Positions 25,392 through 35,792 of a stretch of 53,623 bases of DNA are shown here, in pieces. Made by a program: the position numbers and the translations under genes. This DNA comes from Polaromonas sp. Lineage in GTDB: Bacteria > Pseudomonadota > Gammaproteobacteria > Burkholderiales > Burkholderiaceae_C. Under the pieces are notes generated by a model, which saw only the letters and a list, made by a program, of their open reading frames with translations, was not told the DNA's origin and did no database searches. The stretch's first letter is position 1. Each line of letters opens with the position of its first letter. The stretch spans positions 1 to 53,623 of the forward strand of contig NZ_JAUXNA010000198.1 of assembly GCF_030682935.1 (NCBI RefSeq), in the 5' to 3' direction.

Positions 25392-25727
25392 ATGCACCAC
25401 ATTGCCACGGCTGAGCAACTTGAACCACTGAAGGCGACGCCCGCCTTGCTGATTTTGTTTGGCGGCGCGCACTGCGGCGTCTGTCAGGCCATCAAGCCCA
25501 AACTCGAAAGCCTGATGGCGCAGCATTTCCCGGACATTGCGCTGGCATATGTGGACTGTGCGCAACTGCCCGACAGTTGCGCGCAGCACGGCGTTTTCAC
25601 GCTGCCGGTGGTGCAGCTGTTCATTGACGGGCAACTGTGCCTGGAGCGGGTGCGCAGCTTCAGCCTGCAAGAGCTGAGCGCGCAAATCGGGCGCGTTTAT
25701 CGGCTGTGGCAGGACGCCCGCCGGTAA
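25392..25727 (+). CDS. Thioredoxin family protein
   Basis: A 111-residue thioredoxin-fold protein. The active site is CGVC at 28-31 in GGAHCGVCQAI, and the cis-proline is in FTLPVVQLF near 75. No signal peptide, so cytoplasmic. It is divergent from the cytochrome c gene (90 bases between starts) and followed by a convergent DUF2892 gene. The CGVC dipeptide differs from CGPC and would change redox potential. Probably a specialised reductant. Confidence 0.9.
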   Translation: MHHIATAEQLEPLKATPALLILFGGAHCGVCQAIKPKLESLMAQHFPDIALAYVDCAQLPDSCAQHGVFTLPVVQLFIDGQLCLERVRSFSLQELSAQIGRVYRLWQDARR

Positions 25728-25734
25728 ATGGCGC

Positions 25735-25932
25735 TCAGGTCTTGTTTTTCATGGAACAGGTGTTCCAGCCAAAGAGCGCGTAGGGCGGGCACCAGCCAAT
25801 CAGGCCGGTGGCCAGCGGCACGATGCCGAACCAGCCCCACAGGCCGACGGTGTTGGTGGCGGCCAGACCGATCAGGACCAGGCCGAGGACGATGCGCAGG
25901 ATGCGGTCAATGCCGCCGACGTTGGACTTCAT
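25735..25932 (-). CDS. DUF2892 (YgaP-like) inner-membrane protein
   Basis: A 65-residue membrane protein: MKSNVGGIDRILRIVLG, then two hydrophobic segments (about 14-31 and 33-50) and the conserved end TGWCP-like GWCPPYALFGWNTC. GGGA lies before the ATG at 25932. DUF2892 occurs alone or fused to rhodanese in YgaP and is often linked to sulphur metabolism. It lies 122 bases after the stop... of the Crp/Fnr gene on the same strand, so the two may be co-regulated. Confidence 0.88.
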   Translation of the reverse strand: MKSNVGGIDRILRIVLGLVLIGLAATNTVGLWGWFGIVPLATGLIGWCPPYALFGWNTCSMKNKT

Positions 25933-26054
25933 GGCTGTTTCCCTTGAAAGAAGTGGTTGAAAGCCGTATTGGACGCCTTGCCGCACCCGGGGTCTGTGAC
26001 TTGAGTCACCCAGCCGCAGTTCCCGGCGCCCCCGTCCCCGCTTGCGTCGTGGTG

Positions 26055-26705
26055 TCAGGCGCGCAGCGCGGCCGCCACGGCGCGCAGCGCGGCGCTGTTG
26101 CTGATGTGGATGCGCTCGCGTGCGAGTTCGACCCAGCCTTCGCGTTCAAAGCGGCGCAGCAGGCGGGAGACGATTTCACGCACGGTGCCCAGCTCGTCCG
26201 CCAGCGTCTGGTGGGTCAGGGCCAGGTCTTGCCCACGGCCCAGCAGCGCGGCCGCCAGCCGCTGGTCCAGCCGTTGAAAGGCCACCGCATCAATCAGGCC
26301 GGTGAGGTCGGCCATGCGTTCGGCGAACAGGCCCAGCACCGCATTGCGAAACGCCGGGGTTTCCAGCCACTGGCTGAACACCGGCGGCGTTATCAGCAGC
26401 AGCGTGGTCGGTTTGGTGGTCACGCCGTGGGCCGACAGCGGCTGGCTGCGAAACAGGCAGGCACTGGACACCAGGCACAGCTCGCCGGGCACCACGCGGT
26501 ACAGTTCCAGCGAACGCCCGTCACCCGAGTGGCGCGACACCTTGACCTCGCCCTGCAGCACCAGCGGAAAGCCCTGGCACGGGGCGTGTTCGGCAAACAG
26601 CACGGCCCCGGTCGCCACGTTCAGCGGCCCGGCGGAGCCTCCCAGTGCAGCCAGCGAGGGCGTCACGTTGGTCAGGGCGGGGTAGAGCGTTAAGGGGTCG
26701 GTCAT
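26055..26705 (-). CDS. Crp/Fnr-family transcriptional regulator
   Basis: A 216-residue regulator with a cyclic-nucleotide-binding-like sensor (about 15-125) and a C-terminal winged helix (about 145-210), with helix-turn-helix LADELGTVREIVSRLLRRFE. It lacks the N-terminal cysteine cluster of Fnr. Two cysteines (C77 and C83 in ELCLVSSACL) may be sensory, as in related regulators beside DUF2892 genes. Typical neighbours suggest it answers to a sulphur or redox signal; the ligand is not known. Confidence 0.9.
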   Translation of the reverse strand: MTDPLTLYPALTNVTPSLAALGGSAGPLNVATGAVLFAEHAPCQGFPLVLQGEVKVSRHSGDGRSLELYRVVPGELCLVSSACLFRSQPLSAHGVTTKPTTLLLITPPVFSQWLETPAFRNAVLGLFAERMADLTGLIDAVAFQRLDQRLAAALLGRGQDLALTHQTLADELGTVREIVSRLLRRFEREGWVELARERIHISNSAALRAVAAALRA

Positions 26706-26972
26706 GCGGGCAGTGTAGTGGCCTGCGGGCGGCTGAAGGTCACGTCAAGGCGGGCCAGTTTCCCGTAGCAGTCAAATGTCACCCGGCGCGCTGCAGGGGC
26801 AAGCGCAGCATCCCGGCGTAAGAGCCCGTGTGACCACTTTTCCCGCCGCAGGCCCAGGCCCCGTTCGCGCACCCGGTCGGGTCTGCGCGAGAACGAGCAG
26901 GCCTTGTACTGCATCAACAGGTTTGCGGTTTAATTTGCCATCAACCCTCGCGGGTACTTCGTTAAATGCTAT
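26706..26972. other. Gap between crp/fnr-like and merR, no gene
   Basis: A 71-codon minus frame here is arginine-rich and has no family resemblance or ribosome site. The sequence becomes AT-rich near 26930-27000, marking the 3' end of merR. It may be the boundary of the acquired mer segment. Confidence 0.5.
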
Positions 26973-27398
26973 CTATTTAATAGCAATTTGGGATGTATTC
27001 TGCAACGACGCGATCAGTGGGCATGAAACGTTCCCCTGGCTTGCATGGCAGGCGCACACCAGTTGCGATAGCACGGCCTCCATACGCGCCAAGTCGCACA
27101 GCTTCTCGCGCACATCCTTGAGCTTGTGTTCAGCCAGATGGCTGGCTTCTTCGCAGTGGGTGCCATCGTCCAGCCGAAGCAATTCAGCAATCTCGTCCAG
27201 GCTGAAACCCAAGTGCTGGGCTGATTTCACGAACCGTACTCTGTTCACATCCGCCACGCCATAGCGGCGAATGCTGCCGTAAGGCTTGTCCGGCTCAAGC
27301 AGCAGCCCCTTGCGTTGATAAAAACGGATGGTCTCTACGTTGACCCCGGCCGCCTGGGCAAAGGCCCCAATGGTGAGATTTTCAAATTTATTGTCCAT
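26973..27398 (-). CDS. merR: MerR, mercury-responsive regulator
   Basis: A 141-residue MerR. Helix-turn-helix [20 protein letters not shown] at 12-31, dimer helix, and the Hg(II)-binding cysteines C82, C117 and C126, which correspond to C79, C114 and C123 of the Tn501 protein. Start at 27398 ([10 protein letters not shown]) because the next upstream ATG would lie within the promoter; GGAG precedes it. Divergent from merT across the operator. It should repress and, with Hg(II), activate the mer genes. Confidence 0.95.
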   Translation of the reverse strand: MDNKFENLTIGAFAQAAGVNVETIRFYQRKGLLLEPDKPYGSIRRYGVADVNRVRFVKSAQHLGFSLDEIAELLRLDDGTHCEEASHLAEHKLKDVREKLCDLARMEAVLSQLVCACHASQGNVSCPLIASLQNTSQIAIK

Positions 27399-27403
27399 GC
27401 TGC

Positions 27404-27434
27404 TTGACTCCGTACTCAACTACGGAAGTAATCT
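27404..27434 (+). promoter_or_regulatory. mer promoter/operator (PmerT)
   Basis: The -35 box TTGACT (27404-27409) and the -10 box TAATCT (27429-27434) are 19 bases apart, the over-long spacing that MerR untwists. The dyad CCGTA-N6-TACGG lies in the spacer, as in Tn501/Tn21 operators. Confidence 0.95.
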
Positions 27435-27468
27435 TACGCCATGGTCAACGATTTAAAAGGAGCAACGT

Positions 27469-27819
27469 ATGTCAGAACCCAATAGCGGGCGAGGGGCGCT
27501 CGTGACCGGGGGGCTGGCCGCCAGCCTCGCTTCGGCCTGCTGCCTGGGACCTTTGGTCTTGGTCACCTTGGGATTTTCTGGCGCCTGGATCAGCAACCTG
27601 ACCGTGCTGGAACCTTACCGCCCGATTTTCATCGGCGTGGCACTGGTGGCGCTGTTTTTTGCCTACCGGCGCATTTTTCGCTCGGCACAAGCGTGCAAAC
27701 CGGGCGAGGTCTGTGCCATCCCGCAAGTGCGCAGCACCTACAAGCGCATCTTCTGGATCGTTGCCGTGTTGACGGCTGTGGCGCTTGTTTACCCCTACCT
27801 GCTTCCCCTGCTTTATTAA
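27469..27819 (+). CDS. merT: MerT, mercuric ion transporter
   Basis: A 116-residue inner-membrane protein with three hydrophobic segments (about 12-34, 46-66 and 92-113). The two cysteine pairs C24/C25 and C76/C82 fall at the same positions as in Tn501 MerT and carry Hg(II) across the membrane. Ribosome site AAGGAG 6 bases before the ATG. First gene of the structural operon. Confidence 0.96.
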   Translation: MSEPNSGRGALVTGGLAASLASACCLGPLVLVTLGFSGAWISNLTVLEPYRPIFIGVALVALFFAYRRIFRSAQACKPGEVCAIPQVRSTYKRIFWIVAVLTAVALVYPYLLPLLY

Positions 27820-27832
27820 CCGGGCGCTCCAC

Positions 27833-29598
<1,766 letters not shown>

Positions 29599-29647
29599 AT
29601 CACATTCCTTGACGGCAGGTCAATGGGCACCTCTGGAATATGACCAT

Positions 29648-29910
29648 GTTCACCGGTCGCCGCCATCGCCTTTCGCACCGGCCAGCCAGGCTGACGTGTT
29701 CGCGGCGCGTGCCGCGGTGATCTCTCTGGGGGACCGCCTCAGTGAGGCTGACCGACAGTTCCGCAGTGCGGAACTGTTTACTCTGACATGCTCTTCTTCG
29801 GGGTGTCGATCCCTTTGCAGTGGGACCCCAAAAACCGGCAGGACCGTGAAGTGGCCGCCGCGCTGGCCATGGTCGATGAGGCCAGACGTACAAATAAAGG
29901 CCGCTGAGTT
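29648..29910 (+). pseudogene. CzcC/CusC-type outer-membrane efflux remnant
   Basis: The plus strand encodes, in two frames, pieces of a TolC-family heavy-metal efflux protein: QADVFAARAAVISLGDRL near 29690 and, after a frameshift, SDMLFFGVSIPLQWDPKNRQ from 29780, ending at 29908. The second piece is a well-conserved motif of the CusC/CzcC group. Surrounded by stops and short, it is a decayed gene. It lies 50 bases after merA, so the mer operon sits beside an older metal-efflux locus. Confidence 0.6.
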
Positions 29911-30169
29911 GCAGCGCCAGCTCGCAACGCTGACTGGCCACGGCTTGGCCCATGTGAAACCCCATGGAAAGCATCTGCTGATCCAGATGCTCCGGGGCGA
30001 CAGCTTGGACACCATTGCGCGGCTCACCGAGACGGCTCGCAGCACCTGCTCCTCAGCCTTTCGAAGCCACACCGGGCGCTGGGAGCCCTTGTCTGGGACC
30101 GGAGATCCCGCAACGACCGCTGCCTTGGTCGTGGCCCTGTTGGCTCCTTACTTCGATCCTGATAATTAA
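29876..30169 (+). CDS. Hypothetical 97-residue protein
   Basis: No family is recognised with certainty. It reads MRPDVQIKAAELQRQLATL, then GHGLAHVKPHGKHLLIQM near 22-40 and FRSHTGRWEPLSG near 62-75. The even coding pattern and conserved-looking motifs suggest a real small cytoplasmic protein. It overlaps the CzcC remnant by about 33 bases. Similar short proteins occur near metal-resistance genes in Burkholderiales, from memory only. Confidence 0.55.
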   Translation: MRPDVQIKAAELQRQLATLTGHGLAHVKPHGKHLLIQMLRGDSLDTIARLTETARSTCSSAFRSHTGRWEPLSGTGDPATTAALVVALLAPYFDPDN

Positions 30170-30333
30170 ACCTATTTACGGGGTGTTGTACCAGTTCGAA
30201 GCCAAATCCCGCACGACACCCGCACATCCCCGCTTGTCAAAAAAAAGTTGCCGGACTAGCATGCGCTTCAAGTGCTGCGCGGGGAATGTTCATCCGTGAT
30301 GACTCAGTGCTTGCTTTTATCGAGGAGACTTTT

Positions 30334-31611
30334 GTGAATAAAAAAATAAGACATCTCTTGCTTGCTATCGCGGGGATAGGCATGGCTGGCGTGGCGGCGG
30401 GACAGGTCGCGCCGCCTGCCAATATCGACAAGCTCAAGCAGATGAAGGTGGCCACGACGGACCTGAACATTCCGGTCGTGCCGCAAACAGGCTCCAATGC
30501 AGACGCTATCAGGGAAAACCTGAAGCGCGTCAAATTGCCGCCGGGTTTCAAGATTGCCCTCTATGCCGTGGTGCCTGATGCACGTCACATGGCGGTGGCG
30601 CCTTCGACCAACATGCTGTTTGTCGGCACGCGCAAGACCACCGTCTGGGCCGTGACGAACCGCAACAGCGGTGAAATGGCCACCGAGGTGAAGTCCTTCG
30701 CGCCTTCGCTCAAATTCAGCGTGCCCAATGGGGTCTGCTGGACCAAGGACGGTTTCCTGATCGTGGCCGAACACAATCGGGTGCTCAATTTCCCCGCCGC
30801 CGAGTTTTTCTATGAAGGCCCGGATGTGGCGGTGATCGAAGTGGCAGCGCAAGGCAAGCTGATTCCGCCCGAGGAGGAGAGCTACAACCACGGCGCGCGC
30901 ACCTGCCGCATCGGCAAGGACGGCATGCTCTACATCACGCTGGGGCAGCCGCACAATGTGCAGCCACGCGACAAACTCAAGCTGTACGATCAGTTGGGGA
31001 TAGGCGGCATTGTCCGCATGAATCCGTTTGACGGCAGCAAGCGCGAGGTCTATGCGCGCGGTATCCGCAATTCCGTGGGCCTGGAGTTCAACCCCAAGAA
31101 CAACGACCTGTGGTTCACCGACAACCAGACCGACGGCATGGGTGACCTGATTCCCGCCGGCGAGATCAACCGCGCCACCAAGCCGGGGCAGTTCTTTGGC
31201 TACCCCTGGATCCAGGGCAAGACCCGCATCACCGAGCATGGCTACGACAAGGATCCGCTGCCGGCCAACGTGACCAATCCCGAGGTCTACATGGACGCGC
31301 ATGCGGCCGACCTGGGACTGACCTTCTACACCGGCAAGAAATTCCCGGCCAAGTACCAGGGCGGCATTTTCTCGGCCCAGCATGGTTCATGGAACCGCAC
31401 CGATCCGATCGGCGCGCGCATCCTGTTCACCAGCCTCAAAGCCGATGGTTCTGCCGACAAGACCGAGGTGTTTGCCGATGGCTGGCTCGACCCGGAAACC
31501 CGCCAGTACCGCGGCCGTCCGGTCGATGTGGTCAACCTGCCGGATGGCTCGATCCTGGTGTCGGACGACTTTGCCGGTGCGCTCTATCGCATCAGCTACA
31601 CGGGCCAGTAA
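30334..31611 (+). CDS. PQQ-dependent sugar dehydrogenase family protein
   Basis: A 425-residue exported beta-propeller of the glucose/sorbosone dehydrogenase family. GTG start with GAGGAGA upstream at good spacing (an ATG 48 bases earlier lacks one); signal peptide to about residue 25 (LLLAIAGIGMAGVAAG). Family marks: NHGARTCRIGKDGMLYITLG, ARGIRNSVGLEFNP and SAQHGSWNRTDP. It oxidises sugars or other alcohols with PQQ in the periplasm. A cytochrome c gene follows on the same strand and could accept its electrons, but a strong terminator lies between them. Confidence 0.9.
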   Translation: MNKKIRHLLLAIAGIGMAGVAAGQVAPPANIDKLKQMKVATTDLNIPVVPQTGSNADAIRENLKRVKLPPGFKIALYAVVPDARHMAVAPSTNMLFVGTRKTTVWAVTNRNSGEMATEVKSFAPSLKFSVPNGVCWTKDGFLIVAEHNRVLNFPAAEFFYEGPDVAVIEVAAQGKLIPPEEESYNHGARTCRIGKDGMLYITLGQPHNVQPRDKLKLYDQLGIGGIVRMNPFDGSKREVYARGIRNSVGLEFNPKNNDLWFTDNQTDGMGDLIPAGEINRATKPGQFFGYPWIQGKTRITEHGYDKDPLPANVTNPEVYMDAHAADLGLTFYTGKKFPAKYQGGIFSAQHGSWNRTDPIGARILFTSLKADGSADKTEVFADGWLDPETRQYRGRPVDVVNLPDGSILVSDDFAGALYRISYTGQ

Positions 31612-31664
31612 GTCCGTTGTTCCGCACCTTGCGTGGCTCATGCGGGGTGCGGCTCCGTTTTGAC

Positions 31665-31710
31665 ATGCAGCGGGCCTGAACACTTGTTCAGGTTCGCTGC
31701 ATTTTTTTTT
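31665..31710 (+). terminator. Rho-independent terminator
   Basis: Stem arms ATGCAGCG and CGCTGCAT, then an inner stem CCTGAAC and GTTCAGG around the loop ACTT, followed by nine Ts (31702-31710). It ends the sugar dehydrogenase transcript, 53 bases after its stop. Confidence 0.92.
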
Positions 31711-31721
31711 GAAAGATACTC

Positions 31722-32069
31722 ATGATTTGCCTTAAACCGCAAGGTCCGCTGGCTGCGGCGCTGCTGCTGGGGGCGCTGTTGCTGTCCAGCTGGACCGGGT
31801 CTGCCCACGCCCGCGACCCCATTGCCGGCAAGGCCCGCGCCGGCATGTGCGCCACCTGCCATGGCTCGCAGGGCCTGAGCCAGTTGCCCAATGCGCCCCA
31901 CTTGGCGGGACAACCTGCCATCTACATCGTGGAGCAGCTCAAAAATTACCGCAGCGGCAAACGCCAGAACGAGGTGATGCACGTGATGGCCAAGCCCCTG
32001 TCAGACCAGGAGATTGACGACCTCGCAGCCTGGTACGAATCGATCCAGATTTCGGTGACAGTGAAATAA
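31722..32069 (+). CDS. Cytochrome c, class I
   Basis: A 115-residue exported cytochrome. Signal peptide 1-30 (ending GSAHA); haem motif CATCH at 43-47; likely distal methionine in NEVMHVMAKPL. It begins 12 bases after the terminator of the dehydrogenase gene, leaving no room for an own promoter, so it depends on read-through. Likely electron acceptor for that dehydrogenase (inference from family pairings). Confidence 0.9.
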   Translation: MICLKPQGPLAAALLLGALLLSSWTGSAHARDPIAGKARAGMCATCHGSQGLSQLPNAPHLAGQPAIYIVEQLKNYRSGKRQNEVMHVMAKPLSDQEIDDLAAWYESIQISVTVK

Positions 32070-32353
32070 GAAAAAAGACGCGGTTTTGCGTACCTGATCG
32101 CAACGGATGGTCTCGTGGGACACCCTCATCAGCGCCAAAATCGCCGGACAATACCGGTCGTAGCAGGTGCTTGCCCTTTAATCCGGGCAGCCGCTGGCGC
32201 AACGGCCGGGTCAGGCTGACAAAACGATCGAGGGGGTGCCCGTCGCGCAGTTTTGCCAGCGCGGCCCGGCGATTGCAGCGACGCCCTGGGCCAGCGCCTG
32301 ATCGATCTGCGCGGGGCACAATAGCTTCCTTTTAAACGGCCTGATATTTCAGC

Positions 32354-33052
32354 ATGCACACCACCGCCCTCGTTCTGTTTTCGGGAGGCCAGGACTCCAC
32401 CACCTGCCTGGCACAGGCGCTCTCGAAATACGAGCGCGTCGAAACCATCGCCTTTGACTACGGCCAGCGCCACAAGGTGGAGCTGCAGGCGCGGCTGAAT
32501 GTGCTGCGCGAGCTCAAAACCCAATTTCCACAATGGGCGCCCAAAATGGGCGAAGACCACCTGCTCGATCTGGCCGTACTCGGTCAGGTCAGCGAAAGCT
32601 CGCTGACCCGCGACACGGCCTTCAAAATGGAAAGCTCTGGCCTGCCCAACACCTTTGTGCCGGGCCGCAACCTGCTGTTCCTGACCCTGGCGGCCGCGCT
32701 GGCTTACCGGCGCGACCTGCAGGTGCTGGTGACCGGCGTTTGCGAGACCGATTTTTCGGGCTACCCGGATTGCCGCGACGACACCATGAAAGCCATGCAG
32801 CTGGCGCTGTCGCTGGGCATGGACAAGCGCTTTCTGATCGAAACCCCGCTGATGTGGATTGACAAGGCCGACACCTGGGCGCTCGCGCATGCGCTGGGCG
32901 GGCAGCCCCTGGTGGATTTGATCATTGAACACACCCACAGCTGCTACCTCGGCGACCGCGTGCACCGGCACGCCTGGGGCTACGGCTGCGGCGAATGTCC
33001 GGCCTGCGAATTGCGGGCGCGCGGGTTCGCGCGTTATTCGGAACGGTCCTGA
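32354..33052 (+). CDS. queC: QueC, 7-cyano-7-deazaguanine synthase
   Basis: A 232-residue enzyme that makes preQ0 from 7-carboxy-7-deazaguanine with ATP and ammonia, for queuosine in tRNA. PP-loop FSGGQDSTT at 9-17; zinc cysteines C197, C212, C215 and C218 (HSC, then GCGECPAC). No preQ1 riboswitch is apparent in the 284 bases upstream, which hold no gene. It overlaps the convergent MFS gene by 19 bases. Confidence 0.96.
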   Translation: MHTTALVLFSGGQDSTTCLAQALSKYERVETIAFDYGQRHKVELQARLNVLRELKTQFPQWAPKMGEDHLLDLAVLGQVSESSLTRDTAFKMESSGLPNTFVPGRNLLFLTLAAALAYRRDLQVLVTGVCETDFSGYPDCRDDTMKAMQLALSLGMDKRFLIETPLMWIDKADTWALAHALGGQPLVDLIIEHTHSCYLGDRVHRHAWGYGCGECPACELRARGFARYSERS

Positions 33053-34659
33053 GCGCGGCCCGGGCCTTCCACCACGCAGCGGCTGACCTGCGGCGGCGCG
33101 TCGCCGATGTGAAAGGCCAGCTTGCGCTCGCGCAGCGCCACGTCGCTGGCCGTGACGCGGTCAAAGCGGCGCAGGTGTTCGGTCCAGGACTCGTCCACGA
33201 TCTGCTCGATAAAGTGCCCCGGCTGGTTGACGTCGCGCAGCAGGGCCCATTCCAGCGCGCCCTGGCGCAGCCGGCTGCGGCGGCTTTCCTGCATCAGCGC
33301 CCGGAAGTCGTCGGCCCGCGCCGGGTCAATCAGGTATTCAATGCGCACCACCAGGTGGCCGGCGCCGGGCGGCGCCTCGGCCACCGGCGTCTTGAATTCG
33401 CTGGACGGCGTCAGGTCTTCTTCTGCCTGGCGGTCGGTCACCCAGCGCTGGGCCAGCAGCATGCTGAGGGTGCCGCTCACGGCCGCCACCGCCAGGCCGG
33501 TCTGAACGCTGGTGAGCGTGGCCACCTGGCCCCACAGCGCCGCGCCCAGCGCACTCGCGCCCATGATGGCCATCTGGTACATCGACATGCCGCGCGCCCG
33601 CACCCAGTCGGGCAGCGACAACTGGGCCGACACGCTGAGCGAGTTGGCGCAGGTGATCCAGGCCGCGCCGTTGAGCAGCATGGCCGGCACGGCAACCCAG
33701 GCATTGGGGGCAAAGGCCATCACGGCCGTTGACACCGACTGCAGCAGCGTGGCGCGCAGCACCAGCGTGTCGCGCGCCATCATCTGGCGCAGACGTGGCA
33801 GAAACAGCGCCGCCACAATCGCGCCCGCACCCATCGAGGCCAGCAGCAGCGTGAAGGTGCCCGCATCGCCGCCGTGCAGGCTGCGCGCCACCAGCGGAAG
33901 CAGCGCCAGCAGCGCGGTGGAATGCAGAAAAAACAGCGCCACGCGCAGCAGCACCGACTGCAGGCGGGCCGACTGGCGCACATACTGCAGGCCCACGCGC
34001 ATCGCGCTGCCCAGGCGTTCGCGGCCCAGCGGGCTGGGCGCTTGCTCGCGCCGCCAGCGCATGATGACAAAGCCGGAAATCACCGACAGCACGGCGTTCA
34101 GCACAAACACATAGGCGGTGCCCGCGCTGGCAATCAGCGCGCCGGCCACCAGCGGCCCGACGATGCGCGACGCGTTCATGGAAATGCCGTTCAGGGCCAG
34201 CGCCGCCGGCAGCTGGCTGCGCGTCACCAGCTCGGGCATGATGGCGGCAAACACCGGCCAGCGCATGGCCAGGCCCACGCCATTGGCAAAGGTCAGCGCC
34301 AGCAGCAGCGCCGGCGTCATCACGCCCGCGAGCACGGCGATGCACAGCAGCGTGGCCACGGCGGCCACCCAGAACTGGGTCATGATGAAGTAGCGCCTGC
34401 GGTCCAGGATGTCGGCCAGCGCGCCGCTGGGCAGCCCCAGCAGGAACACCGGCAGCGTGGCCGCCGACTGCACCAGCGCCACCCAGAGCGGCGAGGTGGT
34501 CATGGACGTCATCAGCCAGGCGGCCGCCACATCGTTCATCCACATGCAGATGTTGGCCACCAGCCAGGTGCCCCACAACAGCCGGAACACCGGCGCCTTG
34601 AGCGGCTCCCAGGGCGAGAGGGATTCTGCCGGCGGGGGCTGGATGATTTTTTCGGGCAT
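33034..34659 (-). CDS. MFS exporter with a C-terminal ferredoxin-like domain
   Basis: A 541-residue major-facilitator protein of the EntS/DUF894 type: about 12 transmembrane segments between 22 and 415 ([19 protein letters not shown] at the start, [13 protein letters not shown] loop between 2 and 3). A soluble domain follows (about 440-530, [20 protein letters not shown]) resembling the dimeric alpha/beta-barrel of antibiotic monooxygenases. Such fusions are known in proteobacteria. Substrate unknown. Converges on queC. Confidence 0.88.
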   Translation of the reverse strand: MPEKIIQPPPAESLSPWEPLKAPVFRLLWGTWLVANICMWMNDVAAAWLMTSMTTSPLWVALVQSAATLPVFLLGLPSGALADILDRRRYFIMTQFWVAAVATLLCIAVLAGVMTPALLLALTFANGVGLAMRWPVFAAIMPELVTRSQLPAALALNGISMNASRIVGPLVAGALIASAGTAYVFVLNAVLSVISGFVIMRWRREQAPSPLGRERLGSAMRVGLQYVRQSARLQSVLLRVALFFLHSTALLALLPLVARSLHGGDAGTFTLLLASMGAGAIVAALFLPRLRQMMARDTLVLRATLLQSVSTAVMAFAPNAWVAVPAMLLNGAAWITCANSLSVSAQLSLPDWVRARGMSMYQMAIMGASALGAALWGQVATLTSVQTGLAVAAVSGTLSMLLAQRWVTDRQAEEDLTPSSEFKTPVAEAPPGAGHLVVRIEYLIDPARADDFRALMQESRRSRLRQGALEWALLRDVNQPGHFIEQIVDESWTEHLRRFDRVTASDVALRERKLAFHIGDAPPQVSRCVVEGPGRAQDRSE

Positions 34660-34752
34660 TCAGTGCATTTTCCCTCACCGCTTCTGGCCAGACATTCCGG
34701 GAAAGCCGGGCCGGAAAGGTTAACTTATTTTCTGTCGCACCTGGCGCGGTCT

Positions 34753-35754
34753 TTATTCAAGCGTTACGCCCGTTTGCTTGACCACGGTCGCCCAGCGGGT
34801 CAGTTCTTTCTGGACATAGGCGCCGTAGGCCTCGGCGGTCGAGCCCAAAGGTTCAGCACCTTGCAATGCCAGTTTCTGGCGCACTTCAGGTGTTTGCAGC
34901 GCCTTCATCACTTCGGCGTTCAGGCGCTCGATGACGGGTTTGGGTGTGTTGGCCGGCACCATCAGGCCCTGCCATGCACCGACTTCAAAACCGGGCATGC
35001 CCGACTCCGCCAGGGTCGGCACATCCGGGAAAAGCGCCATGCGTTTGGCGGTGGTGACTGCCAGCATTTTCATGCGTTTGTCGCGCACGAATGCCATGAC
35101 CGAGTTGACCGTGTCGGTCATGAACTGGATCTGGCCGCCGGCCAGGTCAATGTCGGCCGGGGCGCTGCCTTTGTACGGGATATGCACGGCATCAATGCCA
35201 TTGGCCTGCACGAACTGGAAAGCGCCCAGGTGTGTCACGTTGCCGTTGCCGGCGGAGCCATAGGACAACTTGCCGGGGTTGGCTTTGGCATAGGCAATGA
35301 ACTCCTTCACGGTGTTCGCTGGCACGTTGGGCGCAACCACCAGAGCCAAAGGCACGACGGCAACCAGTGCCACCGGCGCCAGGTCGCGCTGCACGTCATA
35401 GCTCAGGTTTTTGTAAAGAGCCGGGCTCAGCGTGATCGACGACGTGTTGTACAGCAGGGTGTAGCCGTCGGCCGGCGCTCTGACCGCCACCATGGCGCCC
35501 AGGTTGCCGTTGGCGCCGCCCTTGTTGTCGATGACCACGGGCTGGCCCAGGGACTCCGACATTTTTTGTGCGATGACGCGGGCCACCAGGTCCGTGGGTC
35601 CGCCGGGCGGGAAGGGAACAATCATTGTGATCGGCCTGGACGGGAAGGCGGCCTGGGCCTGGGCACTGGGGGTGGTCAAGGCTGCGCTGCAGACTAGAGA
35701 TACCAGTGCCGCAGCGGCAACGCGGCGCGAAATTCGGGTCGGGGTTGTTTTCAT
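34753..35754 (-). CDS. TTT-family periplasmic receptor (Bug protein)
   Basis: A 333-residue binding protein: signal peptide to about 33 (ending PSAQAQA), then FPSRPITMIVPFPPGGPTD and RAPADGYTLLYNTSS. GAGGAG precedes the ATG. It is the last gene of the second acyl-CoA operon, 38 bases after the MaoC-like gene. A second receptor lies three genes upstream and is only distantly similar, so they may bind different acids. No TctA or TctB genes are near. Confidence 0.92.
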   Translation of the reverse strand: MKTTPTRISRRVAAAALVSLVCSAALTTPSAQAQAAFPSRPITMIVPFPPGGPTDLVARVIAQKMSESLGQPVVIDNKGGANGNLGAMVAVRAPADGYTLLYNTSSITLSPALYKNLSYDVQRDLAPVALVAVVPLALVVAPNVPANTVKEFIAYAKANPGKLSYGSAGNGNVTHLGAFQFVQANGIDAVHIPYKGSAPADIDLAGGQIQFMTDTVNSVMAFVRDKRMKMLAVTTAKRMALFPDVPTLAESGMPGFEVGAWQGLMVPANTPKPVIERLNAEVMKALQTPEVRQKLALQGAEPLGSTAEAYGAYVQKELTRWATVVKQTGVTLE

Positions 35755-35792
35755 GGTGATGTCTCCTCCGGGGTTGTGGTGAAAAGGGGTGT

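Noticed and set aside
26702..26917. 71-codon minus frame between crp/fnr and merR
   Set aside because: Arginine-rich, no ribosome site and no recognisable family.
32070..32353. preQ1 riboswitch or a small gene before queC
   Set aside because: No pseudoknot pattern was found; an 18-codon frame starting near 32107 has no match.
33874..35697. 607-codon plus-strand open frame
   Set aside because: Crosses two well-supported minus-strand genes and the gap between them; composition is that of a shadow frame.
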